A DNA stretch of 64,000 nucleotides from Anaspis maculata (lineage: Eukaryota; Arthropoda; Insecta; Coleoptera; Scraptiidae). The position numbers and the translations under genes were made by a program. This document shows, one piece after another, positions 1 through 12,228 of the stretch. The DNA is taken from the NCBI GenBank assembly GCA_949128115.1, contig OX421965.1, forward strand, positions 54,430,012 to 54,494,011, read 5' to 3'. Below the pieces are notes generated by a model. It searched no databases, was not told where the DNA came from, and worked only from the letters and a program-made list of their open reading frames with translations. Numbering within the stretch: position 1 is the first letter of the stretch; every line of letters starts with the position of its first letter.

Positions 1-540
1 CCCTCAAAGTGAGAGATGAATGAAAAACATGAACCCGAAGACATAACGATCTAATTCTTTCGCTATATGGATAGCTAACTAAAAATGGAAAAGAGTAGGC
101 TACTTTTGATATGGCGCCGCCTCCAACTTCCACCCCCAAAAGAAAAAAAGTGCAACTTTCAATAATTTCCACTGATTTACATTTTAATGTTACCTCTAAC
201 ATTCAGAAACACCAAACTCAAACTGTGGAAGAATTTCTTTGCCAAACTCTGCTGCTCCAACACGCCGTCCCCAAAGTAAGAGATAAATGTATAACATAAC
301 CCTGAAGACATAGCGATTTAATTGTTCCGCTATATAGATAGCTGACTAAAAATGGGAAGAGATAGGCCACTTTTGATTAGTCGCCGCCTCCAGCTCCCGC
401 CCCTAAACAAAAAATGCAACTTTCACAATTTTCACTGATTGTCATATTTCCTTAAACATTTAGAAACTCCTAACTCAAACTGTGCAACAGTTACTTTGCC
501 GAATGCTGCCACCAGTGCCACCCTGAATTATCATTCAAAT
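1..540. repeat. Diverged tandem duplication, unit about 270 bp
   Basis: Bases 1-270 and about 271-540 are two head-to-tail copies of one unit. Both contain, in order, a GAAGACATA block, CGCTATAT followed by GATAGCT, CTAAAAATGG, CACTTTTGAT or a close variant, GTCGCCGCCTCCA or a variant, CAACTTTCA and ACTCAAACTGTG. Small indels and substitutions show old divergence. The left copy begins at the window edge, so more units may lie upstream. A 62-residue ORF in unit 1 is not preserved in unit 2, so the repeat is probably non-coding. Confidence 0.85.
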
Positions 541-756
541 CTATTTCATTGGCAAGTACCCCATTCTGATAACAAAATATCACAATGAGTTTCGAATGAA
601 GAAAGTGGGCAAGGAATGGTGTTTCTCCTTCAACCAAATTTCTTTACGTTCATAATATGCCTCTTTGAGAAAATGCGCTACTGAGACTCACGCACGTGAA
701 GGCATACTCACTTGTTTTAATTCAATTGAAAAAATGTTGTAGAGTTGACGGCGCAC
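541..756. other. Gap with a short dispersed repeat
   Basis: No gene seen. Bases 680-707 (ACTGAGACTCACGCACGTGA plus flank) recur near 33726-33760 as ACTGAGACTCACGCCCGTGA, each followed by a GGCATA-type motif and ACTTGTTT. The shared block looks like part of a dispersed element, perhaps a retroelement tail, but its class cannot be told from this much sequence. Confidence 0.5.
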
Positions 757-960
757 CACAGAGACCTGTGGGCGGGGCTAAACAAAAAACAAAAACCGTT
801 TTGGCCAAGTCCGTGTGTTGAAATAGAGGAAGCAATACCGTCAGCTGGAGTGGTGGACCATTACCAGGTCACAGGCGAACCTAAAATCCCACTGCAAATC
901 TAGGTGCACCACTAGATGAACTCAGTTTGCGCAGTTAGGCTCCGCCCACAGGTCCCTCTG
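757..960. repeat. Imperfect hairpin, about 204 bp
   Basis: GAGACCTGTGGGCGGGGCTA near 761 is matched in inverse by TAGGCTCCGCCCACAGGTCC near 935-954. The stem is about 27 bp with few mismatches around a loop of about 150 bp. This looks like a degraded miniature inverted-repeat element. No target duplication was found. Confidence 0.55.
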
Positions 961-1494
961 GTATCCCAAGTACCTACTCTAAGACCAATAAGTCCCAGGG
1001 TTAACAACTATTTGTTCGTTTTGTGCTGTAATAGAGGGCCGGGATACTACCCTGTTACAATTGTACTACTTGAACCAAGGGAATCATTAGAAAGAATTAC
1101 CTGGCCTTGTTGGCGTCGTGAGCTCGGTTGTCAGGAAACCAAATGGAAACAAAATGAAATATCTATTTAGTAACAAAGGAGAAAATATACAAAAGGGGTG
1201 AATAAAAATAAATAGTAAATGCAATCTAGCTAGGTTAAAAAGTTTACATTACAGGGCCAAAAAAGGGAGGGTACATGATGTATACAAACCGTAGTTTCGA
1301 GTGGTAATAATTTGGTGCAAAACATGGTATGGAAATAATAACAATCATATTCACAATTTGACAAACACCATACGAAGAGTATAATTCAGTTCAATTTTTA
1401 GTTGAAAAAGGTTGAGGCACATTTTCGATACTTTAACTTTCTCCTAAGACGGCAGGAACTGTTTGCTTCTATCGGTACTGGTTGTTGCTGTACT
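961..1494. other. Non-coding, nothing recognised
   Basis: AT-rich sequence. Only short frames are open and none has a recognisable motif. Confidence 0.5.
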
Positions 1495-1582
1495 CTGGTC
1501 TGATACTGCTCTGATGCTGACTGCTACTGACTGACTCTGATACTCTGATACTGACTGACTCTGATACTACATACTACTGCTG
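1495..1582. repeat. CTGATACT/CTGACTGA minisatellite
   Basis: Imperfect tandem runs of CTGATACT, CTGATGCT, CTGACTGA and CTACTGA fill this block. It is simple sequence and likely variable in length. Confidence 0.85.
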
Positions 1583-2254
1583 GTCCCTGGATGGGACGCT
1601 CCTTTTTTTATACAGCTGGGGAAATCCTTTGTCTCTTTGTGTAGTGCAGAAACGTGTTCTATCTTTTCTACCGCGGCCGTCGATTCAACGAAAGAACACT
1701 TCAGTTGATCAATTTTAGCTTGAGTATTTGACATTTACTGCGCTATAATTAAGGGTTTTCTTCGAATCACCTCTACAGGGGGCTCTACAGCTCTATCTTT
1801 TAGATAGAGAATTTCTAGTCGCATAATTGCACTACGTGCGTCAGTCTATTGTATGCTATGCTATAACTCAAGTCTTATCTTTGTTTTCGTACGTTTTTCG
1901 TTCGTATATTTCGGCTTCCAGCTATTTAATATTTTTCGAGTCGTTAGTAACTTAGGATTCATCTTCAACTTGGCTCTTAGAATTTCTGCAGCTGTGTTTG
2001 TGTTAGTTTGAGTCATTCTGTTCTTTGGAAAACCTTGCTTTCCTGGTCGCTTTCTATTTGTAATCATTATAATTTTCTCGTGGCTTCGTTATAAAAAACA
2101 TAATGCTTCACTTGACGTCTAGAACTTGAAGGGTTATTTAATGAGCTTTCATTGCAACTGAAGCAAATTCTAATAAAGGAATTAATTAGGATAATTTTGT
2201 GACTACTCATTAGATTATTGAAAGCTATTTTCTCTCCCTGGGTACCACAGTGCA
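1583..2254. other. Non-coding, nothing recognised
   Basis: AT-rich DNA with two short minus-strand frames (1861-2067 and 2067-2267). They are Lys/Asn-rich and lack domain signatures, so I do not call them genes. Confidence 0.5.
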
Positions 2255-2480
2255 TGATAAAACGCATAAAATTTGGTATGAGTGGTCTTGGTGGTCCTTT
2301 TTACTTTTTCAAGTGTAGACATGACGCCACGTCGAATTTTGATTCAGTATGAAAAATAGTATGAAGTTGCATAAGCTCCTATACAAACCAAGGTTACCTG
2401 AAAATCGTTACACTTCTCAAAAGTTGATCGTTTGACTTCACTCCTAATCTTGACACCAATTGTCATTATATCAACAGTGT
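2255..2480. repeat. Solo arm fragment of the 4410-6924 foldback family
   Basis: AAATTTGGTATGAGTGGTCT followed by a GGTCCTTTT block and a GTAGACATGACGCC motif repeats what is seen at 4831-4890 and, inverted, at 6475-6525. The later ACTTCTCAAAAGTTGATCG-type block also aligns with about 4975-5010. No inverted partner lies nearby, so this is a single diverged arm rather than a complete hairpin. Confidence 0.7.
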
Positions 2481-4261
2481 CTTTCGTGATAAAAAATATT
2501 GGTACATTTTCAGTAATTTTCACATGATCTGGTGTAAAGTCAGTCGTTTTGCGCTATTTTCGAGCGTAAAGTAGCTCATTTAGACCGTGGCGTGGCGTGG
2601 GCCAAAATCTGATACTTATTTTTGCTTTTGCACCATTGTACCATCAAAGCTTCCGCGATATGTACTCTCAAGATTTCCTGTGAATTCTTTTCAATTTTTT
2701 TTGAAGAATATCGAACGTAGTGGTGCTATCGGCCTCCGCTAGAGCCACATGACCGCACGAATTCTTCCATTTTTCAAGAAATTAACGCCTTTCTTTTCAA
2801 CAGTGACAGCCAACTGACAAACGAACACAATAATCACCTCTACCTTTCTATGATGGCCATCGTATACCAGATTCAACGCCAATTTGCATTTCACTTTTTC
2901 CAAAGTATGAAATTCACCTTATTCAACCTTCATGCTGCGCAGGCGCCAACTTTTTGGTGACACTAAGGGAATATGAGATTTCATCTGAATAAATGTGCTT
3001 GACTGCTTCCACTTGCCCCTTGTTCCGTTATCATGGTTGCGGTATCCTTCCAATCATTTTTATAGGCACAGAATGAATGCTGATGCTGAATGCAGGGTTT
3101 CATACCCGCACCCTCGCCATCGATGTACATCGTACACTTCGCCTACTTCGAAGTGGCTCTTCAGAAAACGCACTTTGTTTATTTTGGCACTTTGAAAATT
3201 TCACATCCATCGATGACGATGAGTTCTTGGTGGGGTCGAATGTCCCTTGAAATGGCCGTCAGAAACGCTGACCACTACACTACAAGTTCCTTGACTTGCA
3301 TTTTGCGGCCACAGTAGTCATTGCATAATCGACTTTCACATTTAATGCAATATGCAATTACTCTCATCAGTGCTGTCAAATAATGAAAAAATAAAATCTA
3401 TTTCAGACAGGCCAGTTTGTAACGTAACTAGTATTCCATGTCTTCATGAAGCCGAAAGTAAGCAACACAATGATTCAAGAAAAAAGTCCTAATCGACTTA
3501 ATCCTCCAATTTCTAGTGTTGATCGTAGACAGAGGACTCAAACATTGCGATTGTCCCTCACAGTGTGAAGACGAATTTTTTGACGTTTTATCATCAACCA
3601 CCCATTTCCAACATAATGCAGCTTCTTCCACTTCTTCCTTCCTGTAAGTTTTTTGTCTTATTTTTCAATGAAAATATTATATACTAACACGAAATAATCC
3701 ATAGGTATAATACAACATTGCACGAAAATGATATCATGATTCACATCTTTTTCGCAAGTGATCAACAAACCATTCTCCTCAGAAACACCATAACCTCCAC
3801 CATATATTTATTATGTAAGCATAATATTACAGAACATTTCAACATTTGTTATTAAAATGTTTTTTATTCCTAGCTTCATTCGGAGGTGTTTACAGTTTAT
3901 TCCTAGGCTGCAGTTTTGTGACTTTGATCGAGATCATTTACTTTGCCAGCCTGAGATTTGTGGTGAATTTGAAAATATTGGGACGGATCGAGGAAAGGAT
4001 TGAAGCGCCCGGCTCGAGTGATTCAAAGAAATCGAAAAATGTTCGGTTCAAAAAAGATTCAAGAGGAATGGATCCTAGCAAACATAATGGGTCGGTGTGG
4101 ACCAATGAGGCTAATATGATTTTTGTGAATTGAAGTAGGAAGTGGGCATTAGGTATAAACTTATATTGTGTTGTAACTTATACGTAGTCCAAATATCTGG
4201 ACAGCTGCTATGTTGTCTGTCTTGGCAAGTTGATCTGCCGTATTTATAAACAGATTACAAT
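2481..4261. other. Non-coding, nothing recognised
   Basis: About 1.8 kb without a convincing exon. The longest frame, 3846-4133 (+, 95 residues), has a hydrophobic start then a Lys/Ser-rich tail. It has no splice context or family signature that I recognise. Confidence 0.45.
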
Positions 4262-4280
4262 TTTATTATTATTATTATTA
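4262..4280. repeat. (TTA)n microsatellite
   Basis: Uninterrupted ATT/TTA trinucleotide run. Confidence 0.9.
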
Positions 4281-4409
4281 TACAACCTAATCAAATAATT
4301 TATGAATTTATCTTTTTAAAGTACAGGGGCTCCTGTTCTCAAGACTCTAGCTCCATCAGCTCTCTGGGATCTGGTCATCGCTTCAGCTCAACCGTTCCCA
4401 CCCCCAATG

Positions 4410-6924
4410 AGTGCAGTAAAAATACTCAAAAAAGACCCCAAACCTTGAAAAAATTAATTCATGAAATTTTCTAGCAGATATCGATTTAGAATTTTATTCT
4501 TTACCACATACTCAAAATCCCCGAAAATCCCAGTTGAGCATTCTTCTTGCGGCGCTGTCAAAGTATATCATGTTTGCTGCAACTAGTCCAAAAATGGTAT
4601 TCTTGTTTTTGTTACACTAGAGCTACATTGTTGGCTTAAAACTGTTGGTATACACTGCAGGGCATGACCAGACCTTCATTTGAGCCTCTAACTCGTATTT
4701 TCCAACAAAAAAAACACGGAAGTCGCTTTAATTTCCAATTAACAGTGTTGACTAAGTATAATCCGGGAGTTAGTAACCAAGCTTATCAAAATCAAAAAGT
4801 TTGATTTGTGATAGCGAGTGTGATAGAGACATGAAATTTGGTATGAGTGGTCTTCATGGTCTTCTTTCCAAATGTAAACATGACGCCTCGTCAATATTTT
4901 GGTTAGGGGGGCCTAAGGACCCCCTTAAAAATTTTAAGTTTCAGGAACTCGCACAAATCACCGGTAAATCGTCACACATTTCAAAAAATAATTATTTGAC
5001 TCTACACCAAACCTTGACAAGAGACACAACAGTTGTTGTCGCCATGTACGCATTGTTCTTCGTGTTGAAAAAAAAATTCTTCGGAGTGTCAAAAAAAACA
5101 CCGTTTTTATTGATTTTTTCATCTAAGAAACAGTGAGTTGATCTGCTGTGTATCATTATTCACTAATTTGTATTTGCCGAAGCTATTCATGAAGCCTGTT
5201 TTTGGATATTGTCATTCTAGGGATGACAGCTCCCGAAGAAATGAGCCAATTCAAGTGTGAAGTTCAACAGCGTTTTTCAATTGTTCCCAATCAATATGAT
5301 CGACAATTTATGAATGGATGGATAGCTGGAACTGTTCTGTAACCTAATTTTATATGACTACACGCGGAACCAAGCGCAAAAGCATAGGAAATTTTTTTTT
5401 GCGTCGCTCACCATCATAAAATTTGTGTCTCTAGGATGTGTTAAACATGTTTCCATACCGTGTATTCACTCGAACTAAGTGCTTTGAAGTATTGCACGCC
5501 TCAATCCTCATTCTTCGTGCCTTCTACCTGACAACTGCAGATCGTATTGACGTTTGTCTATACTTTTTAGTCTGTATTTGCTGCTGTTTCGCCAAAGTAG
5601 CATGAAATTTGGTGCAATTCTAAGAGTGATAGGTGGCGGTTAAAAAAAATTCTTTTGGGGCTTTCTCGCATCATTGCTTATCTAGTTATACTCAATAAAA
5701 TTATAAAACAGTTGAAGCTATTCATCCAATGATAAATTGTCATTCATATCAATTTACAAATTTACAATAAATTGCCGCGGGAAATTGTGAAAATTGAAAA
5801 CAAAAAACGTTTAAAGTCACACTGCAGGCATATCTGATAAAGAACTGTTTTTACAACATGAATGAATTTATGAATTGAATGTTCCTTATTTGTATAGTTA
5901 TGTTATGTACAATATTGTTCGAGGTATTATAGTTTCATTGTACTGTGACTATTGTGAGCCTTGATGTTCAGTGTTTAAATGTTTGTACTGATTTTTAACG
6001 ACGAAACCTATAATACAGTTGTATTCGAGTGGTGCAATAAATACATTTTACATTTTACATTTTACAATTGATAACATTGAAAAAAACGCTGCTGAACTGA
6101 GCACTTGAATTGGCCGGTTTCATCTGGAATTGTTGCTTCTAGATGTCAATATAAAGAAATGGACTTCATCCATGGCTTCGCCAGATACAAATTAGTGGAT
6201 AATGATATGCGGAAGATAAATTTGTTCCTCTATCACATGAAAAATTATAAAAACCTGATTTTTTTTGACATTCCGAAGATTTTTTTTCCATCATGAAGAA
6301 CAGTGCGTACATGGTGACAACTGGTGTGTCTCTTGTTGAGATTTAACGTAGAGTCGAATGATTACTTTTTGAGATCTGTGACGATTATTTTAATGGTGGT
6401 TTGCATGAGTTTCTGCAACTTCAATTTTCAAGGGGGTCCCTAAGCCCCCCTTACCAAAATATGGCGAGACGCCATGTCTACATTTGAAAAGGGGACCATG
6501 AAGACCACTCATACCAAATTTCATGCCTTTATCACAAAAAGAACAGATTTTATTATTATTTGGTCAATAATCCCCGAACTACACTTAATTATTACCACTG
6601 GTAATTGCAGATGAAAGCGAGTTACGTGTTTTCTTTTGCGGGAAATGGGATTTCAGCGGTTCAGATGGCGTTCTGGTGATGCCCTGGAGTATATACCAAC
6701 AGCTCTGAACTAACAACATAGCTCTAATGTGACAAAAGCGAGGATTCAATTTTCGGACTTGTTGCAGCAAACATGATATACTTTGACAGCGCCGCAAGAA
6801 AAATGCTCAAATGGGATTTCCGGGGATTTTAAGTACATGGTAGAGGATGAAATTCTGAATCGATAACAGCTTTAAAATTTCATGAATTAATTTTTTCAAC
6901 CCCAAGACGTATCTTCACTGCACT
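4410..6924. mobile_element. 2.5-kb foldback element with about 0.87-kb arms
   Basis: The left arm (about 4410-5290) is the inverse of the right arm (about 6065-6924). Anchors from outside inward are GTGCAGT, TTAATTCATGAAATTTT, TTGCGGCGCTGTCAAAGTAT with CATGTTTGCTGCAAC, AAATTTGGTATGAGTGGTCT, the CATGTACGCA region and GCCAATTCAAGTG. Many substitutions and small indels show an old structure. ORFs at 4801-5136 and 6105-6296 are shadows of the arms. The loop of about 770 bp holds a LINE fragment. No transposase was seen. I could not define a target duplication, so the superfamily is unknown. Confidence 0.85.
5690..6066 (+). mobile_element. 5'-truncated non-LTR retrotransposon (LINE) 3' end
   Basis: Frame 5766-5818 reads NKLPREIVKIENKKRLK. 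After a one-base shift, a second frame ending at TGA 5876-5878 reads VTLQAYLIKNCFYNMNEFMN. The pattern of LP..I..I then F/L K..L..YL...CFY..NEF is the usual C-terminus of insect LINE reverse-transcriptase ORFs. A 3' UTR of about 170 bp follows and ends in repeated ACATTTT units (6043-6066), a common LINE tail. The copy is truncated and frameshifted, so it is dead. It sits in the loop of the foldback. Confidence 0.7.
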
Positions 6925-8392
6925 AAATCTAATCTAACCCAGAATGCGGCAATCCCTCTGATGTGCGCTTTTTGCCTAACTCTCACCATGCAAGCCAAGA
7001 TAAAAAAAAATGGAGCAATCACAGCCAGCTCAGATAGTTTGTGTCCAAATAGATTACGGACAGACAATAAAGTGACAGATGTGACGCACAGAAGAGCAAC
7101 CTTAATTGGAGCCATTTATCACACCATACAAATATTGGATGGAACGTAAAAAACCATAAATACGAAAAAAAATTGTGAAACATTGGGCACGATTCGTTTT
7201 TGAATTTTCAATTTGAAACGTTGGAATCCAATTTGGTTCTCCATCATTCCTGCAATAAAACCGACATAATCCCTGTTTACACCTACCTACATTTTCACCT
7301 CGCCCCATATTTTTAATTAATTGCCTTGAAACGTAATCCGCGAATCGATAACTTACATGACGATACAGTTGGCGACGACAACGAAAATGATTCATGCCAA
7401 TGGCATCGCTACTATACTCTAACGTTGGTTGTAAGTATAAGTACACCTATCTCGTAGCAGAAGATCCACCTAATTGTTCTAATTTTGGCAATTGTTGTTG
7501 TTATTATAATATGCGTAACGCACTATTGAACTTTGCCCCTTTGCCAACCCAATAAAAATTTGTCACGATTGAACGAAGAAAAGTAGGACACATAAACACA
7601 AATCATTTGGAAGTGAGAATGGAAAAATACTGTTCCCGCATGAGGGTCCATCAAAAGGGTAGGTTTATACGCACGTATAAGTATTTCGGCATTTCCATGT
7701 TTCCGGAATTCAGGGGGATAACGTTGTAGCATATCTGTGATATGAAGCCGCAAGAGGAGTGGGACTAGTGGGAGGCTCAAGTCTTGTGTAGACGAAACTA
7801 TGCAGTTTTAATTAAATTATAATTATGGAATTAAACGAATGGGTGGTAGTATACAATGTGTAATATTCCGAGTGAAGTGGAAGCCAAATGCGAATAAGGT
7901 CTCTGAAAGGATATAAATTACTGAATTCCAGCATGTTCGCGGATCAGAAGGTTCCCCCATTCATTATACAAATTCTTCAATTGAAGTCTTAATTCGATTA
8001 TAATCAAGTTGTGGAGATTTGTAATTTCCAACTTTGTCGCGGTGAAGTAAATGGCTTTTCATTCCGCCTCATTTTCGCAGTACCTGATAATTATCACAGC
8101 CAGGCGTGAATAATTAGATTAGCATTAGGGCTTTAGAGTTTTGAAGTGATTCAAGGGTGAAGCTCGTGCCTTGTTGATTAAAGGTATACCTACTACCTAC
8201 TTCAAATGGCATGATTGTTTCTTCGATTCTTCAATTCACCATCCTATTACAGAATGGCCCAACAAAAACTATTTTCAAAGCGATGATGATAGTACCTAAT
8301 ACCGTATCGTCGCCTCAGAACGTTTAGTCAAAGTTTTGTTGACATCAGGCAATCGCCGGCGCCGCCAAAACTGGAAGAATAATTCTAATTGT
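6925..8392. other. Non-coding, nothing recognised
   Basis: Overlapping short ORFs occur on both strands (for example 7102-7446 on minus). They have no domain signature, and opposite-strand frames overlap at 6915-7149, which argues against coding. Confidence 0.45.
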
Positions 8393-8416
8393 CTCTCTCT
8401 CTCTCTCTCTCTCTCT
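8393..8416. repeat. (TC)n microsatellite
   Basis: A run of TC dinucleotides of about 24 bp. Confidence 0.9.
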
Positions 8417-8520
8417 GTAATTGTCTCTCTGAGTATTGTAAAATACTCACATTTCTATGAAATGACATGAAAATTTCAGACCGCAGCAAGGTACTAGAAA
8501 TAGTGAAATTTTGTGTGTAA

Positions 8521-8647
8521 GGTTGCAGACTCATAAAAGTTTACACCGACGGCGATCGAGTGGCCATGCTAATTCAGTTTTGACGTAATTTTGAATGGGC
8601 ATGGCCACACGATTGTCATCGGTGTAAACTTTTATGAGGCCGCAACC
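8521..8647. mobile_element. 127-bp palindromic MITE
   Basis: GGTTGCAGACTCATAAAAGT at 8521 is mirrored by ACTTTTATGAGGCCGCAACC ending at 8647. The stem continues through TTTACACCG and GTGGCCATG for about 48 bp with few mismatches. There is no coding capacity and no clear target duplication. Confidence 0.75.
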
Positions 8648-8659
8648 GTACATCTGGGA

Positions 8660-8870
8660 GATCATAATTAACGATTTTGACATTTGACGGCTTTTTTTGA
8701 AGCTCTTCAAAAACTCTACTCAAAACATGCAGAAATTACGATGTATCTGTCATATGTCAAAAGCTATAAGCTGTCGAAGCCGAAACTTTGACGTTCAATA
8801 ACTCGAGAAGTACTAAACGGATTTCAATCAAATTTCAGTCAGTTATTTCCTATGGGTAGGTACTTCCATC
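8660..8870. repeat. Dispersed repeat, uninterrupted copy
   Basis: The order AACGATTTTGAC, GAAGCTCTTCAAAAACTCTA, TATCTGTCAT, CTATAAGCTGTC, AAACTTTGACGTTC, ACGGATTTCA is found here without a break. The same order occurs at 20294-20382 and resumes at 21160-21235, where an insertion of about 760 bp splits it. This copy therefore acts as an empty site for that insertion. Confidence 0.75.
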
Positions 8871-10496
8871 CAAAGTAATAATTTTTGGAATTACCTACTG
8901 TTATGTAGTGCGCGTTTAGGTTCGTTTAATCTAAAATCTTAAATCGGAATAATCTTACACCTTTCGCGTGCAATTTCAACGTGTTGTGAAGCCGGCGCCT
9001 CCGCCAAATAGACAGATTGTCCACTCGGTCGTTGAAGTCACCAGTTCAGTTCTACGGACCGAAGCCTACATGTATGTTCTGGAATGCACTGAAGCTTCGC
9101 ACTTGTACACTGCGATCTAATGGGAAGAGTCTGGAAAGACCGGATGCTCTCCAGAATGCACAAGAATCGCCGCTCGTAACATTACGTATAGTTGAAACAA
9201 ATAATATTGCATTATCAAGGTAATTTTACAGATACTTTCAATTATCTTCGGAGACGTTGCAGGAAACCTTACCAGTTCTCACATGAAAAAATACTTGATG
9301 TAAAATTATTGTTTGAAAACTAACCAAACTGTCAACCAGGGATCTGCTAACCAAATTCATTTGACATTATTATTGTCACTCTCATAGCTTTAACAAACGA
9401 AACGATTATGTCAACCGATTGTGGATGTTTCTAGAACATTTCTCACGTTGCTAACATTCTGTCGGCTTTCCACCTTCGGGCGAAATGAGATGAAAACAGG
9501 CAAAATCCCATTACGGAGGCGCCCGCATAATTGCATTCCGTAAATGAAATTATGATTATTTTTCTAAAGCGCCCGCCGGATTTGTGCTTCCCAAATTAAG
9601 ACTATGTATTCTGAACCATATCATTTTCCGCTTTTCCACCCACACACGCACACGCATTGCAAACTTTTCGCAAAAAGCTATGCCTTCAGCCCTTCGAGGC
9701 ATGGGGATGGATAGCTCCCAGTCGATATGTGAGACAATGAATAATGGTGTCGGAAGAAGGAAAAAGCTCCAGTATAGATAGCCAAAGTTGTCGGGGACAG
9801 AAGCGTCCCCTAAAAGTGACACGGTTAGAAATTGGCTTGGTATCAAAAGTCTCGGCATAATATGAATTAGCTGCGAGGAATCGATCTCTGAATTTGCGAA
9901 AGGAAGATATAACGGCCCCCGGTAAGTGGTCTGGTTGTGATAGTGCACTCCTAAATTAGTAGCCCTATCACGTGTGGGATGCAGAGCTTTAGGGGGGTAC
10001 AATCGCGCTTAGTCCATATTAATTATGCAGCCGCTGGATAAGATTAGGACGAAATTGCGTCACAAAACCTAACGTTTCATATCTGTCGCGTAATTGGTTT
10101 AATTTATGCTGCGAAAAGGGGTGCGGATGATAGGACGGGGTTAAAATTGAAACTAGACTGTCATGTTACAGCTAACGAGATGTTATAGCTTACAACAAGA
10201 ACATATCAAATTATTACAGGGCGGACAGTAATACTAGCGCGTGCTGTGTAGTACCAACGTCTTACATAGGTGCAATTACGATCTGGTATCCAAATAGTTG
10301 AAACCTCGGTTGAAACAGAATTTATACTGAGGTGAGTGACATTCAACTTTAAAACTTATAGTCAAAGGAAATAGTAATTCAAGAAACAACATAATACAAC
10401 TGATATTTTTATTGGTCAGTACCTCGGTCAGTACTCGAAACTGGATTCGAGAGTTTGTGTACTTGAAACCAAGAAAAACAAATTAATATACTCGGG
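8871..10496. other. Non-coding, nothing certain
   Basis: The longest frame is 9556-10002 on minus (148 residues). Its composition is unremarkable and shows no membrane or domain pattern that I recognise. A smaller frame overlaps it on the other strand. I treat it as a chance ORF. Confidence 0.4.
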
Positions 10497-10563
10497 AGCA
10501 AAATGGCGCCGCATGCGAAAATTTGTCGAGATAATAATAATAATAATAATAAAAATAATAACA
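10497..10563. repeat. hAT-derived fragment with (TAA)n run
   Basis: GGCGCCGCATGCGAAAATTT followed by a TAA run is the inverse of the TTATTATTATCT, GAAATTTTCGCCTGCGGCGC segment at 58055-58103 inside the 1357-bp hAT element. It is a small relict of the same family. Confidence 0.6.
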
Positions 10564-10631
10564 CTATAAAACCAATAATTTCAAAAAGCATTTTTCAACT
10601 TTTTTTCATTCAGCATTCAGCAAATTCAAAC

Positions 10632-10755
10632 TAACGAGTGATCGAATAAAATTTTCCTCGAGTCGCTTTTGATTCCTGAAAATCTGGCGAAAAAACATGG
10701 CAAGCGAGATCAAGGCCTATCTTTGAGAAGAGAAGTTTGTTCGATCATTCCGTTA
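10632..10755. mobile_element. 124-bp palindromic MITE, family A copy 1
   Basis: TAACGAGTGATCGAATAAAA at 10632 pairs with TTGTTCGATCATTCCGTTA ending at 10755. The internal block ATTCCTGAAAATCTGGC and the following AAAAAACATGGC recur, inverted, at 30597-30719, so this is one family in two orientations. Confidence 0.7.
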
Positions 10756-10913
10756 CGCCCCTAAAACTCATTGCATCATTTGAAGAATCCTCATTCTTTT
10801 CTGTTGTTAATTGTTAGGAGCCCTGCTCAAAATTCAAGTTTTAATGTTACAACTTCACCAATCAAAATCTCAGTCAGGTAAGTAGAGGTATCTTCTCGGG
10901 TATCTTGCAGGGA

Positions 10914-11043
10914 GGCCCGTTTCATAAAACTACAAACAACAAATTACAAATGTACATATAACCTTGACGACCCACTGTTGCATCAATGGGTTACCAAGAC
11001 TACACACTTGTAAATTGTCGTTTGTAGTTTTATGAAACGGGCC
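10914..11043. mobile_element. 130-bp palindromic MITE
   Basis: GGCCCGTTTCATAAAACTAC at 10914 is mirrored by GTAGTTTTATGAAACGGGCC ending at 11043. The near-perfect stem runs on through AAACAACAA and TTACAA. The flanks carry CAGGGA on the left and CAGGA on the right, which may be a decayed target duplication. Confidence 0.8.
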
Positions 11044-11112
11044 CCAGGAAACACGAATCTGCGTCCTGTGAGTCTGGTGCAATTAAACCTGTTTCTTTTT
11101 TGTAAGTATATA

Positions 11113-11236
11113 TACCGTATGATCAAAAACTTTCCTCCTCTAGGCAGGCTGTGGTTTGGTCATTGGCAGGCAAACGAGGCTGATTTTGGCCAGGCCACAG
11201 CCTACCTAGAGGAGAAAAGTATTTAATGATGCGGTA
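11113..11236. mobile_element. 124-bp palindromic MITE, family B copy 1
   Basis: TACCGTATGATCAAAAACTT at 11113 pairs with the inverse end near 11236. The stem continues through CCTCCTCTAGGCAGGCTGTGG-type sequence. The loop (TCATTGGCAGGCAAACGAGG) is inverted relative to the copy at 19003-19126. The outermost bases TA suggest a TA target. Confidence 0.85.
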
Positions 11237-12180
11237 CATACCTGCTCTCCTGTAAATAAAATCGGGCTCGATACCAAGTTGCAGGCGCAAAGTTTGGGAC
11301 GGCGTAACTCGCCAAATACAGCGGTCTGATTGGTTGGTATCCGCCGTTGCTATGGTAACTGCACTTATGGTGGTCTCAGCCCCAGCTTGATATCGAGCCG
11401 TAAGATACCATTACAACTAAACTGGGCCAAAATTGAAGTGGACCACCCCAAAATTAGCCTCTGTAAAAATGGGGATATCTCGAGACAAAATTGCCGGATT
11501 CTAAAATTTTTTGTAGTGTTCGATAGAGCAATGTTTTGACTACTTGTAGTGTACTTGTAGTTGTAGAATATAGCATCTTGATGCCATATTCAATCACCTG
11601 ATTGTTGACTTCCTGAAGGATATACAGGGTGACAATGGGAGAAGTGCAAAAGAGACCTGACTTAAGCAAGATCCCGTTTTAAGAAAACAAGTCGCAGAAT
11701 CTTGTAGGTCACATTTTTGGAAAGCATAAATAAGTATAAGTATATCAATATCTCGAAACGGTTTTGCACTTCTGATCGTAGTTTTTTTTTACAGAGTTAT
11801 TGTTCGTTTTGTGATTTCTATGGAGTGAGAATTGAGCGGTAAAACAAGCACCCATGATGGTAGAAACTGGTGACTTGGTTTGGTTTTGGCTTGATTTGGT
11901 CCACTTAAATTTTTGTCCAGTTTGGATGAACGTTTTGTTTTAAAATCGCGTGATGCAGAAAAATGAAAATGAAAAACAGAGCGTTATAGTAGGCCAAACT
12001 AAAAAAATCGGGGCATTTTAATGAGCTGGCGAAACGCGGGACATACAGATCAAAAGCGGGACAATCCCGCCTAAATCAGGACGTCTGGCAACCCTAAAGC
12101 TCTCTACTGGAAAAAGTCGCAGGGCTCTAAGATTATTTCTCGAGGAGGAGTTCAACTACAAAACTTTGCACACAGAGAGA
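11237..12180. other. Non-coding, nothing recognised
   Basis: No exon-like frame, repeat or RNA gene was identified. Confidence 0.5.

Positions 12181-12225
<45 letters not shown>
12181..12225. repeat. (GACA)n microsatellite
   Basis: About eleven uninterrupted AGAC/GACA units. The reading frame across it on minus (repeated VCLSVCLS) is an artefact of the repeat. Confidence 0.95.

Positions 12226-12228
<3 letters not shown>

Noticed and set aside
9556..10002. 148-residue ORF on minus
   Set aside because: No domain, no splice context, and an overlapping plus-strand frame.
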